DNA from: UBA2779 sp965232615
Lineage (GTDB): Bacteria > Spirochaetota > Spirochaetia > DSM-2461
NCBI GenBank assembly: GCA_965232615.1
Contig: OZ246985.1
Location: 1,364,001 to 1,428,000 of the forward strand
DNA: 64,000 bases
Direction of reading: 5' to 3'
The first letter of the stretch is position 1. Each line of letters opens with the position of its first letter. Below are positions 42,704 through 52,495 of this stretch, one piece after another. The notes under the pieces are model-generated. The model did not search any database, was not told the DNA's origin, and saw only the letters and a program-made list of their open reading frames with translations. The translations under genes and the position numbers were made by a program.

Positions 42704-44389
42704 TCAGTAGTGAAATCCACTTCGGCCGATGAACTCCCGCAGGATTGAGTATAGAGGAACTTCCTCAATAGGGAAGGGAGAGAAATTATCCAGAAAAGCT
42801 AAAAGACGTCTTGCCTCTCCATATTCCTCTTCAACAGGAGATACTGTCCGTAAGAGGGGTTCGGCAAACACCTTTAATATGGCCAGTTCGTAATCAAGGG
42901 CTGAATTGAACATGGTGTCGGCCAGATACTGCCATGGGAAGATGTGTTTTTCTTCTCCACGGCGAACAGATGACCAGATCTTGAGTGTATTACTGGCTGA
43001 GTACTGGCGAAACTGATGATCCCGGACAATACGGCGAATGAGTCTGTTGTCTGTTGTAGGAATGCGGATATGGTTATCCAGATTCAAGGTTGTCAGGGCG
43101 GAGATATAAATACGAAATGCTCTGCTCATATCCAGATCCGGCGTTAAGTTGGGATTCAAACCATGAATTCCTTCGAATAGAAGAACACTGTCTTCATTGA
43201 GGATTGTTTTTCTACCACTGGGTAGACGTCCTCCAGTTTTTTTGAAATCGAAAACAGGTATTTCTACTTCTTTTCCGGCAAAGAGGTCTGCAATGTTTTC
43301 ATTGAAGAGTTCAAGATCCAATGCCTCCAATACCTCAAAATCCGGTTTACCGTCTTTATCTTTCGGGATGTCTTCTATTCTGTTGTAGTAATCATCCAGA
43401 CTGACAAGCTCCGGATGCAAGCCAATTGACTTAAGACTCAATGCCAGTTTTTTCATGAATGTTGTTTTTCCTGACGATGAGGGACCAGCTATCATGACGA
43501 CCTTAACTTCACTGGATTTCCTGTCAATCATTCCTGCTATTTCTGCAATTTTTCTATCGTGAAGGGCTTCTGCTGTAAGAATGAAATCTATTGCTGTACT
43601 GCGTTGACGGGACAGGGTGTTGAGACTGGCAACATTGGATACAGAAAGAATCTCTCCCCAGCGTTTGTATTCTTTATAAACGGTATAGAGCTGAGATTTA
43701 TTCCTGCTCTGGTTCGATACTTGAGAAGTTTTATTTGACGGGTAACCTAATATGAGCCCCTCAGCATAGGGCTTGACAGAGAATTCTTTCAGGACACCTG
43801 TATTCTCAACCAGAGGACCATACCGCAGTGTCATGTACTGTTCAGTTCTCCAAATCTTTAACGGAGAATAGTTAAGCTCCTGTAGGAGTAATACAGTTGA
43901 TTCGCGTCCCAGACTCTTATAATACTCGATCATATCGGTCCAGGACATTTCATCGGGTGTGATGTCCTGGGTATCTTCAACAATTTCCTTCATCCTGCTT
44001 TCAATACGCTCAGTTTCCTGGTTGCTGACTGATGGTACATCATCTTGAAATCTATAGAAGAAACCATGATCAAGGGAGTGTCCAATAATTATCTGGCGAT
44101 CATGATAGATTTGACGAATAGCTATTTCAAATAGAAATATGAGTGAGTTTTGATAGATTCGCTGTCCGGAGGATTCTTGCAATGCTACGGGTTTGAGTTC
44201 GCAATTGACAGTTATTCTATCCATGAGAGAAGCGTATTCATTATTCATACGGGCTGCAATTATTTTTGAGCTGTTTATATCCAGATCCGGGCTGAAACAT
44301 TCATGGATGCCGGTTCCGTAGGGCACGTCCAGTTTTTGCTTTCCCAGGATGACAGTCATATTTCGTTCTCTTATCATTTGGAACTCCAT
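42704..44389 (-). CDS. TGS/ThrRS-like plus uridine-kinase fusion (nucleoside kinase)
   Basis: The 561-residue protein has a TGS-like start (VILGKQKLDVPYGTGIHECF) and a ThrRS second-additional-domain-like region (IGHSLDHGFFYRF, near residue 110). A C-terminal uridine-kinase-type domain follows, with P-loop VVMIAGPSSSGKTTFMKKLA (about residue 295), SLDDYYNRIEDIPKD and LLFEGIHGLNP. Such fusions are known in several bacterial phyla as putative nucleoside kinases. Their substrate and the role of the tRNA-synthetase-like part are unclear. ATG at 44359 is an alternative start. It follows the HD-GYP gene by 12 bases. Confidence 0.85.
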   Translation of the reverse strand: MEFQMIRERNMTVILGKQKLDVPYGTGIHECFSPDLDINSSKIIAARMNNEYASLMDRITVNCELKPVALQESSGQRIYQNSLIFLFEIAIRQIYHDRQIIIGHSLDHGFFYRFQDDVPSVSNQETERIESRMKEIVEDTQDITPDEMSWTDMIEYYKSLGRESTVLLLQELNYSPLKIWRTEQYMTLRYGPLVENTGVLKEFSVKPYAEGLILGYPSNKTSQVSNQSRNKSQLYTVYKEYKRWGEILSVSNVASLNTLSRQRSTAIDFILTAEALHDRKIAEIAGMIDRKSSEVKVVMIAGPSSSGKTTFMKKLALSLKSIGLHPELVSLDDYYNRIEDIPKDKDGKPDFEVLEALDLELFNENIADLFAGKEVEIPVFDFKKTGGRLPSGRKTILNEDSVLLFEGIHGLNPNLTPDLDMSRAFRIYISALTTLNLDNHIRIPTTDNRLIRRIVRDHQFRQYSASNTLKIWSSVRRGEEKHIFPWQYLADTMFNSALDYELAILKVFAEPLLRTVSPVEEEYGEARRLLAFLDNFSPFPIEEVPLYSILREFIGRSGFHY

Positions 44390-44401
44390 ACTGATGATTT
44401 A

Positions 44402-45601
44402 TCAGAGCAGGAGATTATTGGCCTGCAAACTGGAAATCTGTTGATTGCTGAGAGCACTGACGATGGATAAACTGTTCTCTTCATGTGTATCCACAATAAG
44501 AGGGTCTTTGAGTCGATTGAGGTTTTTATCCAGCAGAAGCTTTACAATTGGTGATTTCAAATCTTTCGGATTAATCTCCTGAACAACACCAATGGCATTG
44601 TTGTCCAGTGCGATATAGGTTCCTGGAGGGTACAATGATAAAGTCTTCAGAAGTGCCTTTATTACTGCCTCATCAAAATTTGTACCAATCTCCTGCATCA
44701 TCAGCAGCATTACAGAATGAGGATTCAAACTGACTTTATACGCTTTTTTTGAGATACGGGCAGTATAAACACTTGCTACAGCCAGAACTTTTCCTATCAG
44801 GGAGATACCCACTCCCTTTATTCCTAATGGAGAACCTGATCCATCTTCTCTTTCCTGGTACTGAGCGATGCCCAATGGAATATCGGGTGAAATTGATGAC
44901 TTGCTTCGTTTGAAATAAGTGGTAAGCAGTTCTTTTCCAAGGATTGGATGAGCTTTAAACAGTTTCTCTTCCAATTCATTCAGCTTTGATTTTTTATTAT
45001 ACAACTTGATGCATGTCTGATAGGGAATCTTCATCATTCCAATTTTGTGTAAAACTCCTGCAACTCCAAGTTCTATAAGTCGAAACATAGGTATTTTCAA
45101 TGATTCACCAATCAATATGGCAATAACTGTGGTCATGCAGATACTGTGAATAAAGATGTTTTCTACATTTCCGGATCTCCCGGAGAGTTGTAGTACATAT
45201 TGCTTGCATTCTTTAATCTTCACGATGAGATCGCTCACCATTTCCGTTATCAGTTGTAAATTAATTTCCTTTTTGACGTTAAACACAGTATAAGTGTCCG
45301 TAATGAAATGATGTAGATCTTCATATAATTCTCTGGCAGTTCTCAGGTTTTCTTCAGCTTCCGCGTCAATGCTGAGTACCGTAGCATTTGCAATTTCCTC
45401 CACAGCAGGAGTGGAAGCATCTGTCATGGTTCCCCTGGTAAAGACTTTTTGAAACTCCCAATTCTTCAGATTTCTTATCAATGACTCAGTTACAGGGGTT
45501 TCTCTGGTGAGAAGAAGAATTCTCTCATCAAGCCACAGCAGGTCATTTAGAAGTGCCCTGGGTTTGAGAGAACTTACAGGTAATTCATTAATTGCCGACA
45601 T
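44402..45601 (-). CDS. degenerate HD-GYP domain protein
   Basis: The 399-residue product has an N-terminal helical region and an HD-GYP-like domain (about residues 150-330). Key residues have changed: the HD pair is LHKIGMMKIP instead of LHDIGK, and the GYP signature region reads YQEREDGSGSPLG instead of HHExxDGxGYP. HPILGKELL is kept. Loss of metal-binding residues suggests it no longer cleaves cyclic di-GMP and may bind it or act as a scaffold; that is an inference. It is encoded upstream of the nucleoside kinase in the same operon. Confidence 0.75.
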   Translation of the reverse strand: MSAINELPVSSLKPRALLNDLLWLDERILLLTRETPVTESLIRNLKNWEFQKVFTRGTMTDASTPAVEEIANATVLSIDAEAEENLRTARELYEDLHHFITDTYTVFNVKKEINLQLITEMVSDLIVKIKECKQYVLQLSGRSGNVENIFIHSICMTTVIAILIGESLKIPMFRLIELGVAGVLHKIGMMKIPYQTCIKLYNKKSKLNELEEKLFKAHPILGKELLTTYFKRSKSSISPDIPLGIAQYQEREDGSGSPLGIKGVGISLIGKVLAVASVYTARISKKAYKVSLNPHSVMLLMMQEIGTNFDEAVIKALLKTLSLYPPGTYIALDNNAIGVVQEINPKDLKSPIVKLLLDKNLNRLKDPLIVDTHEENSLSIVSALSNQQISSLQANNLLL

Positions 45602-45696
45602 ATACTTTCTTGACCCCTTCTTCTGGCTTCAATACACTGATTTTTTAGTACTCAATTGTATTTGGGCACTATCTTTTAATAATACAGGAGTGTCCC

Positions 45697-46488
45697 GTGA
45701 GATTTAAGTCCATGTTCTGGATATATAACACAATTGTCATATTTGTGATCATATCATTCACTCTTATCTCCCTGTTTATTTTTGGTACAATCTACATAGT
45801 AGAATACTGGAGCAGGATGTGGGTTGTCACTGCCATCTTTGTCATTTTAGTTGGAATACTTGATTACTACTTCATTGTTAACTGGAAACTCTTTGACTCA
45901 ATGGAAAAAGAAGACTGGCCGTTACTTCTGGCATGGTTGGAGGATAAGATATACAGAAAAGGTAAAATTAAAAAGCACTATGTCAACCTTCTGATCAATA
46001 CGGCATTATCGGTATCCAATCTGGAATCAGTGAGGAAACTGGAAACTGAGATAAGGCACCGGAAACAGGAATTACTCCCAAAAGTGGGAGTATCACTGGG
46101 TATTCCTTTGTTGTTGAAACAGAATCACAGGGACATATATAATTATTATACACCATTTGCGGAGGATGAGAAAACTTCTATGCGTGAATGGGCCCAATGG
46201 TGTCAGGCCTATGCTTCTGAAGATACAATGTTTTCTGTTCTTTTTGAATTATTGAATAGCCAGGATCCATCCATAAGTTTACTGTCCATGGATTTACTGG
46301 AGCAGAATTCAGGGGGACTGGATGAACAGGATATCAGGAGAATTGATGAATTCAAAAGAAGCATCCATTCAAAGTTAGCTGGTTCAAAGGGAGTCCGCAT
46401 CCTGCAGGAATCCCGTGAAAGAAGTCTTATCGCCAATGTCATGTCTTCCCGAGTTGATACTCTGCGAGACAATCTCATTAACCAGTGA
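45697..46488 (+). CDS. two-helix membrane protein, unknown
   Basis: The 263-residue product starts at GTG 45697 behind CAGGAG. It has two membrane segments (about residues 10-32 and 40-62) and a long cytoplasmic helical domain with LLAWLEDKIYRKGKIKKHYV. Helical repeats give it a TPR/HEAT-like look. I recognise no family. The gltX start follows 20 bases after its stop, so the two may share a transcript. Confidence 0.65.
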   Translation: MRFKSMFWIYNTIVIFVIISFTLISLFIFGTIYIVEYWSRMWVVTAIFVILVGILDYYFIVNWKLFDSMEKEDWPLLLAWLEDKIYRKGKIKKHYVNLLINTALSVSNLESVRKLETEIRHRKQELLPKVGVSLGIPLLLKQNHRDIYNYYTPFAEDEKTSMREWAQWCQAYASEDTMFSVLFELLNSQDPSISLLSMDLLEQNSGGLDEQDIRRIDEFKRSIHSKLAGSKGVRILQESRERSLIANVMSSRVDTLRDNLINQ

Positions 46489-46508
46489 ATTAAGGAGTCC
46501 ATTGCCCT

Positions 46509-48014
46509 ATGAGTGTTCGTGTCCGTTATGCACCTTCGCCAACAGGCCTACAGCACATTGGCGGAATTCGTACTGCATTGTTCAATTATTTTTTTGCGCG
46601 GGTCAGTAAGGGAGAATTCATCCTGAGAGTGGAGGATACGGATCAGGAGAGAAGCACTCCGGAAGCCCTCAACGACTTGTATTCCAATCTGGAATGGCTG
46701 GGTATCGATTTCGATGAGGGACCCGGAAAAGAGGGGGATTGCGGTCCTTATATACAATCCCTCAGGAAGGATATCTACAGGGAAAAAGCGAAACAACTGG
46801 TGCAGATGGGCAAAGCCTATCCCTGTTTTTGTTCCTCTGAACGGCTGAACCGGATCCGTGAGGAGCAGAAGAATTCAAAAACTGACATTGGTTATGACCG
46901 CCGATGTGAGAGTATTTCTCCATCAGAATCTGCCCGCCGCATGGCTTCTGGTGAGCCATATGTTCTCAGGTTAAAGGTTCCTCGGGAGGGTAAAACAGAA
47001 TTTACTGACCTTCTGCTTGGCCGTATCAGTCGCAGAAACAAGGATATCAATCCTGACCCTGTCATTCTTAAATCGGATGGATTTCCAACCTATCATCTGG
47101 CCAATGTTATAGATGATCATATGATGGGTATTACCCATATAATGCGTGCCCAGGAATGGATTCCTTCGGGGCCGTTGCATGTATTACTCTACCAGGCATT
47201 CGGCTGGACTCTGCCTCTCTACTGCCACCTTCCCATGGTGATGGGAAAAGATGGGCAGAAACTCTCCAAGAGACATGGAGCAACAGCGGTTTCAGAATTC
47301 CGTGCCGCAGGCTACCTGCCTGAAGCCATCATCAATCATATTTCTCTTCTGGGTTGGAGTTATGATGATTCCCGTGAGTTTTTTACCAGAAACGAACTTT
47401 GTGAACTGTTTTGCATTGAGAAGATCAATAAATCTCCAGCCGTTTTCGATTACAGGAAGCTTGAGTGGTTTAATGGTCAGTATATCCGCAGAAAAAACCC
47501 GGAAGCTTTAAAAACTGAGCTTGGAGCCATATTGGTACAGGATGGAATAATATCCCATCCAATATCAGATAAAGACAGAGACGTCTTCGAGGGTGCATTC
47601 CCCATTGTCCGGGAACGGCTGAAAGTCCTTGGTGATGTATCGTCCATGCTGAAATTTCTTTTTGATGATCCCGGAACTGGCAATATTGAAGATGCCATCC
47701 CCAGGAAAATGGATCGTTTGAAGACAGCAGCTGTACTTAGAGCTGGAATATTATTATTGGGTAATGCACCAGAAGTTCCCCTCGCTACCAACCAGACAGC
47801 GTGCCGGGAATGGGACGATGACCGGGAGAATGAATTCCGGGCAAAGGCCGATGAATCCGGGTGGAAGTTCGGAGTAATGATGCAGCCTCTACGACTGGCC
47901 GTTACGGCCAGCAAGGTCAGTCCCCCCCTATTTCCGGCAATTCGATTACTTGGGATTAAGGAATCCCTCCGGCGGGCGGAACGATTACTGAAAGAACTGG
48001 AGGGATATCTTTAG
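46509..48014 (+). CDS. gltX: glutamyl-tRNA synthetase, stop codon in a MITE-A scar
   Basis: The 501-residue class I enzyme has YAPSPTGLQHIGGIRTALFN (HIGH motif), RVEDTDQERSTPEAL and KLSKRHGATAVSEF (KMSKS motif), with an anticodon-binding C-terminal domain. It charges tRNA with glutamate in the cytoplasm and may be non-discriminating; that cannot be told from sequence alone. The stop TAG lies in TTTAGAGGTACCC (48010-48022), which matches the right end of MITE-A although no element body remains. The C-terminus therefore seems to have been reset by a past insertion or deletion. Confidence 0.95.
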   Translation: MSVRVRYAPSPTGLQHIGGIRTALFNYFFARVSKGEFILRVEDTDQERSTPEALNDLYSNLEWLGIDFDEGPGKEGDCGPYIQSLRKDIYREKAKQLVQMGKAYPCFCSSERLNRIREEQKNSKTDIGYDRRCESISPSESARRMASGEPYVLRLKVPREGKTEFTDLLLGRISRRNKDINPDPVILKSDGFPTYHLANVIDDHMMGITHIMRAQEWIPSGPLHVLLYQAFGWTLPLYCHLPMVMGKDGQKLSKRHGATAVSEFRAAGYLPEAIINHISLLGWSYDDSREFFTRNELCELFCIEKINKSPAVFDYRKLEWFNGQYIRRKNPEALKTELGAILVQDGIISHPISDKDRDVFEGAFPIVRERLKVLGDVSSMLKFLFDDPGTGNIEDAIPRKMDRLKTAAVLRAGILLLGNAPEVPLATNQTACREWDDDRENEFRAKADESGWKFGVMMQPLRLAVTASKVSPPLFPAIRLLGIKESLRRAERLLKELEGYL

Positions 48015-48022
48015 AGGTACCC
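48010..48022. mobile_element. solo MITE-A terminus (scar)
   Basis: TTTAGAGGTACCC equals the last 13 bases of MITE-A. No hairpin or left end is present, because gltX coding sequence directly precedes it. It supplies a stop to gltX on the plus strand and to an open fragment on the minus strand. Confidence 0.6.
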
Positions 48023-48133
48023 TGTAACAAAAACAGCAAAGGTCATGGCAATTGTGGCTGCGATGCTGGCAATTAGATGTCCAAACTGCCGACCGGTACG
48101 GCTTTCTGACCTCTTATGAATATGTCGCCGGTG
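48011..48133 (-). pseudogene. possible membrane protein C-terminal remnant
   Basis: The minus strand is open for 40 codons, ending HLIASIAATIAMTFAVFVTG and then a stop within the MITE-A scar. The last 20 residues form a plausible membrane helix. No start or family is recognisable. The rest of the gap to 48225 has no feature apart from GAGAGGAGAG just before the next gene. Confidence 0.3.
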
Positions 48134-48225
48134 TTACTAGACTCATTGAACGCGGATATTGTCAGTCGGAACGCATTGAGTTATAATCAATTAGCTCAAA
48201 CTGAAGTCATGGAGAGGAGAGAAGG

Positions 48226-49395
48226 ATGAAAAACAGGAAAACAATGGGAGCGCTGCTGATAATAGTGCTGATGATTTTGGCGGGGTGTCAGGAAAATTTG
48301 ACCCCGCCCCTTCTCCCTGTAACCGGCCTGTCGCCCGCTAGAGGCGCAGGTACCACCGATACAACCCCCGCCTTAAGCTGGGATGCGGTGCCTGGAGCGG
48401 CGGGTTACGAGGTGCAGATAGCCGCCAGCGAAGGGGGGGTGGCCAGTGCACAATCGGTGGAAGTGAGTGCAGCCAGTTACACGCCTTCAACGGGCTTGAC
48501 GAACAAACAGACCCACTACTGGCGTGTGCGGGCGAAGGATGGGGACGGCCAGAAGGGAAGTTGGAGTGCAGAGCATTTTCTTGTGGTTGATGATGACTTC
48601 GTCTCCGTAGAAGGGGGCAGCTTCCAAATGGGCTTCACGACAAAAGAGGACGATGAGAAGCCCGTCCACCCGGTGACGGTGAGTACGTTTTATATGAGCA
48701 GGTACGAGGTGACGCACGGGCAGTATCTGGAGTTTCTGAACAGAGCCGGGGTGTCCGCTGCCGGGATATTGAACGGCAACGAGGTAATAGACATGGACGG
48801 CGATGCTGTGGCTTTCAGCCATGACGGGACGCTGTTCAGATTCTCCGGTTCGGGGCATGCGGACAGCATCGACTGTCCAGTGATGGAGGTGACATGGTAC
48901 GGAGCGCCGGAGTATGCCAACTGGCTGAGCGCGGAGTCCGGCCTGACGAAGGTCTACACGATAAATGGAACCAGCGTAACGGCGGACTGGGACGCGAACG
49001 GGTACAGGCTGCCGACGGAGGCCGAATGGGAGTATGCGGCCCGTGGAGGCAAGGCCTCTTAAGGATACCTTTACGCAGGAAGCAATAATGCCGGAGAAGT
49101 GGGCTGGTATAAAGATAACAGCGGGCCGAGTACCCATCCTGTGGGCGGGAAGGCTCCCAATGAGCTGGGCCTCTATGACATGAGCGGTAACGTGTGGGAG
49201 TGGTGCTGGGACTGGAAAGGTTCTTATTCTTCGGAGAGTCAGAGCGATCCCATGGGGCCTGCTTCGGGCTCGAGCCGTGTTACTCGCGGCGGCAGTTGGA
49301 TCAATTTTGTCTGGGACCTGCGCTCGACCAACCGCGACGAATTTAACCCGGGCAATAGCTTCAATGCCATAGGTTTCCGGCTTGTTCGGCGTTAG
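48226..49395 (+). pseudogene. FGE-sulfatase-domain lipoprotein with in-frame stop and DGR-like variable end
   Basis: The signal peptide ends in lipobox LAGC. An FN3-like domain follows (about residues 35-120), then a formylglycine-generating-enzyme-like C-type-lectin domain (SVEGGSFQMG, YEVTHGQYLEFLN, YRLPTEAEWEYAARGG). TAA at 49060-49062 interrupts the frame between GKAS and GYLYAGSNNAGEVGWY; the same frame then runs on to MSGNVWEWCWDW and RVTRGGSWINFVWDL and ends GFRLVRR. A single-base change (AAA to TAA) would explain the break. The last tract (49299-49376) alternates fixed residues with NNC/NNT codons, like variable regions of TvpA-type DGR proteins. The DNA is more GC-rich than its neighbours, hinting at transfer. 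Confidence 0.8.
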
Positions 49396-49499
49396 TTTTG
49401 AAGGGTCCAGGCCGCCTGATTAGTCATGGAAGGAATTTGTTTCTTAAGCGAACGAGCATTCATGGTCATTACAAAAAAATCCGGTATTTAATAACTAAA

Positions 49500-49660
49500 G
49501 GGCACCTATAAAAAACAGCTATAGGAAGTTGACGAAATGGCGGTGCGTTCCTCGGAGCTTTGCTCCTGCGGTACGCACCTGCTTACGTGAGCATTTTGAC
49601 AATGCAGTAGCGGCGGCAAGTTCGAGTCAAGAACTCAATGGGGTTTTTTTAGAGGTGCCC
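49500..49660. mobile_element. MITE-A copy 6
   Basis: This 161-bp copy runs from GGGCACCTATAAAAAACAGC to GTTTTTTTAGAGGTGCCC with one GGAGC/GCTCC hairpin. Its flanks (ACTAAA and TTTAGT) are complementary rather than direct repeats, so no target duplication is seen. It abuts a fragment of the IS1182 element. Confidence 0.85.
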
Positions 49661-49751
49661 TTTAGTTTGCCAGATTTTTTATTACTGACACAGCCCCGAG
49701 GAACACACCGCCACTGCGCCAAATTCCAGAAACGGTTTTTTAGAGGTTGCC
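49661..49751. mobile_element. IS1182 right-end fragment plus right half of another MITE-A
   Basis: Bases 49661-49697 match the right end of the IS1182 element at 25848-25880, ending ACTGACACAGCCC. Bases 49698-49751 continue as the right part of a MITE-A ending TTTTTTAGAGGTTGCC. As at 24189-25880, the IS junction falls in the hairpin apex. The rest of the gap to glyS is featureless apart from a possible TATAAG box near 49831. Confidence 0.75.
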
Positions 49752-49849
49752 ATAAGTGATACCCACTCTCCTCAGGTAAAATCATCCTGCTTGCCCAAGC
49801 TGACTGAAAATGCTACGTTAGTTCTCATTCTATAAGTAAGGATTAACCT

Positions 49850-51256
49850 GTGGCCAAAGAAAAACAAGCGAACACTCTCGATAACGAACATGGGGCATCC
49901 ATGGAAAGGATTGTCTCCCTCTGCAAAAGAAGAGGATTCGTCTATCCTTCCAGCGAAATATATGGTGGCCTGTCTGCCACCTGGGACTATGGCCCATTGG
50001 GTGTTGAACTCAAGAAAAACATTCAGAAAGCCTGGTGGAAGGAGATGGTTCAGCGCCATACCAATATCGTTGGTCTGGATGCCGCCATCATGATGCATCC
50101 GCGAACATGGGAGGCCTCAGGTCATGTTGAAAATTTTTCCGATCCCCTGGTGGATTGCAAGAAGTGCAAGGCTCGATTCCGGGCAGATCATCTGGAAGAA
50201 CTTCGCAAAGAACAGGGGATTACCCATTCCAATTGTCCTGAATGTGGGGGGGAGCTGACCGAACCCCGGCAGTTCAATCTTATGTTTACCACCCACATGG
50301 GGCCGGTGGCGAACACAGGATCTATGATTTACCTCCGTCCTGAAACAGCCCAGGGTATCTTTGTCAATTTCAAAAATGTGGTGGATACCACAAGGGTGCA
50401 GATACCTTTTGGAATTGCCCAGGTTGGTAAGGCGTTCCGGAATGAAATAACTACAAAGAACTTCATTTTTCGCACCTGTGAATTCGAACAGATGGAAATG
50501 CAGTACTTCGTGAAACCCGGCACAGAGGATGAGATGTTTGAGGAATGGAAGGTCAAACGCCTGTCCTGGTATGTGAACCGTTTGGGCATTATTCCGGACC
50601 GGCTTCGTTATTCAGAACATGGACCGGATGAGCTGGCCCATTACGCGAAGGTGGCCTTTGATATTCAGTACAAGTATCCATTTGGATGGCAGGAACTGGA
50701 AGGAATCCATTCACGGACGGATTATGATTTAAGACGGCATGGCGAGTTCTGTGGAAAGGAGATTAACTATCTGGACCCAGTCGATAACAGCCGGTACATC
50801 CCCTATGTTATTGAAACTTCATCCGGTCTAACCCGGAGTGTATTGGTTACCCTGATGGATGCTTACCATGAGGAGAATATTGGGGAGCAGAATGGAAGGC
50901 CGGACATACGTACTGTGTTGCATCTCCACCCCGATATTGCTCCGGTGAGAGTGGCCGTTTTCCCTCTGGTTAAGAAGGATGGACTGGCTGAACTGGCCCG
51001 GGATCTGGAATTGGAACTCCGTGAGGACTATTCCACTTTTTACGATCAAAGTGGAGCAATCGGGCGCCGTTATCGCCGCATGGATGAAATTGGAACTCCA
51101 TTCTGTGTGACCATTGATCATGAGACAAAAGATAATAAAACAGTGACCCTCCGGTTCAGGGATTCCATGGAACAGGTGAGAGTTCCTCTTGACGGTGTTA
51201 GTCAGATTATCTGCAGGGAAAGCAGTCAATACGTTCGGAAAACAACTTCGGCTTGA
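49850..51256 (+). CDS. glyS: glycyl-tRNA synthetase (dimeric class II type)
   Basis: The 468-residue enzyme starts at GTG 49850. It has RGFVYPSSEIYGGLSATWDY (motif 1 region), YLRPETAQGIFVNFKNV and GKAFRNEITTKNFIFRTCEF (motif 2), and ETSSGLTRSVLVTLMDAY (motif 3). A zinc-ribbon-like insert (DCKKCKARFRADHL with CPECGG) is typical. A C-terminal anticodon-binding domain closes the protein. It is the alpha2 form, not the alpha2-beta2 form. The tyrS ATG follows immediately. Confidence 0.96.
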   Translation: MAKEKQANTLDNEHGASMERIVSLCKRRGFVYPSSEIYGGLSATWDYGPLGVELKKNIQKAWWKEMVQRHTNIVGLDAAIMMHPRTWEASGHVENFSDPLVDCKKCKARFRADHLEELRKEQGITHSNCPECGGELTEPRQFNLMFTTHMGPVANTGSMIYLRPETAQGIFVNFKNVVDTTRVQIPFGIAQVGKAFRNEITTKNFIFRTCEFEQMEMQYFVKPGTEDEMFEEWKVKRLSWYVNRLGIIPDRLRYSEHGPDELAHYAKVAFDIQYKYPFGWQELEGIHSRTDYDLRRHGEFCGKEINYLDPVDNSRYIPYVIETSSGLTRSVLVTLMDAYHEENIGEQNGRPDIRTVLHLHPDIAPVRVAVFPLVKKDGLAELARDLELELREDYSTFYDQSGAIGRRYRRMDEIGTPFCVTIDHETKDNKTVTLRFRDSMEQVRVPLDGVSQIICRESSQYVRKTTSA

Positions 51257-52495
51257 ATGATGGATGCATTAGACATACTGAAGGAACGGGGATTTTTTCA
51301 GCAGTGTACCAGTGAAGAAGGCCTGAGGAGTGAACTTTCAAAAGGATCTCAACGGTTTTATATTGGACTTGATCCCACAGGCCCCTCCTGTCACATCGGC
51401 CACCTTGTTCCAATCTATGCCGCGGCTCATTTACAGAGAGCCGGTCATGTCCCCATAATTCTTATGGGCGGAGGAACTGCTCTTATCGGGGATCCCTCGG
51501 GCAAGACTGAAATGCGGCAGTTGATCAGTCCTCAACAGGTTGACCAGAATATCACAGGCATGAAATCACAACTTTATCGACTCATTGATTTTGTCAACTC
51601 CAACGCCATCATTGAGAACAATGCTCAGTGGCTTACACCGCTCAATTACCTTGATTTCCTCCGTGACATTGGGAGACACTTTAGTGTAAACCGCATGCTG
51701 ACTTTTGAAGCTTACAGGCAGCGTTTGGAAAAGGGTCTGTCATTTTTGGAATTCAATTATCAGCTTCTCCAGTCCTATGATTTCCTTGAGCTGTACCGGC
51801 GCCACAACTGTGTCCTTCAGATCGGCGGGGATGACCAGTGGGGTAACATTGTTGCGGGTATGGAGTTGATCCGCCGGGTGGAAGGTGTTACAACTTTTGG
51901 TCTGACTTTTCCCCTCATCACACGATCGGATGGAAAGAAAATGGGCAAAACAGAACAGGGCGCTCTGTTTCTGGATCGGGAACTTGTTTCTGTGTATGAT
52001 TTCTATCAGTACTGGCGCAATGTCCCGGATGAGGACGTTGGCCGATTTTTACTTCTCTTTACCTTTTTAGATGCAGAAGAGTGCCGTGAACTTGGTGCGT
52101 TGAATGATAGGGCCATCAATGATTCCAAGGACCGGCTGGCCTGGGAGATTACCAGACTCCTTCATGGTGAGGAGGAGGCCATGGCAGCTCAAGAGGCCTC
52201 TAAATCCATGTTTACAGGAATCGGGAATAAGGATGGAATGCCTTGCACAGAATTATCACCAGATCTGTTCGATAATGGAATGAACATGATTGATCTGTTT
52301 GTCATGACCGGTTTGTGTTCATCGAAGAGTGAGGCACGTCGTCTTGTACAGCAGGGCGGAGCCAGGGTGAATGATGACAAAATGGATGATATCGATGCCG
52401 TGATAATATTGGAATCCTTCATCGGTGGTGAGATAATTCTCAAAGCCGGTAAGAAGCGTTTTCATCGTGTCAGTGTGAAGCCAGACGGTGCCTGA
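51257..52495 (+). CDS. tyrS: tyrosyl-tRNA synthetase
   Basis: The 412-residue class I enzyme has FYIGLDPTGPSCHIGHLVPI (HIGH motif), QIGGDDQWGNIVAG and KMGKTEQGALF (KMSKS-type). An S4-like RNA-binding domain at the end carries SSKSEARRLVQQGGARVNDD. It charges tRNA with tyrosine. It begins next to the glyS stop and ends on the base where the ArsC-like gene starts, so these are coupled. Confidence 0.96.
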   Translation: MMDALDILKERGFFQQCTSEEGLRSELSKGSQRFYIGLDPTGPSCHIGHLVPIYAAAHLQRAGHVPIILMGGGTALIGDPSGKTEMRQLISPQQVDQNITGMKSQLYRLIDFVNSNAIIENNAQWLTPLNYLDFLRDIGRHFSVNRMLTFEAYRQRLEKGLSFLEFNYQLLQSYDFLELYRRHNCVLQIGGDDQWGNIVAGMELIRRVEGVTTFGLTFPLITRSDGKKMGKTEQGALFLDRELVSVYDFYQYWRNVPDEDVGRFLLLFTFLDAEECRELGALNDRAINDSKDRLAWEITRLLHGEEEAMAAQEASKSMFTGIGNKDGMPCTELSPDLFDNGMNMIDLFVMTGLCSSKSEARRLVQQGGARVNDDKMDDIDAVIILESFIGGEIILKAGKKRFHRVSVKPDGA

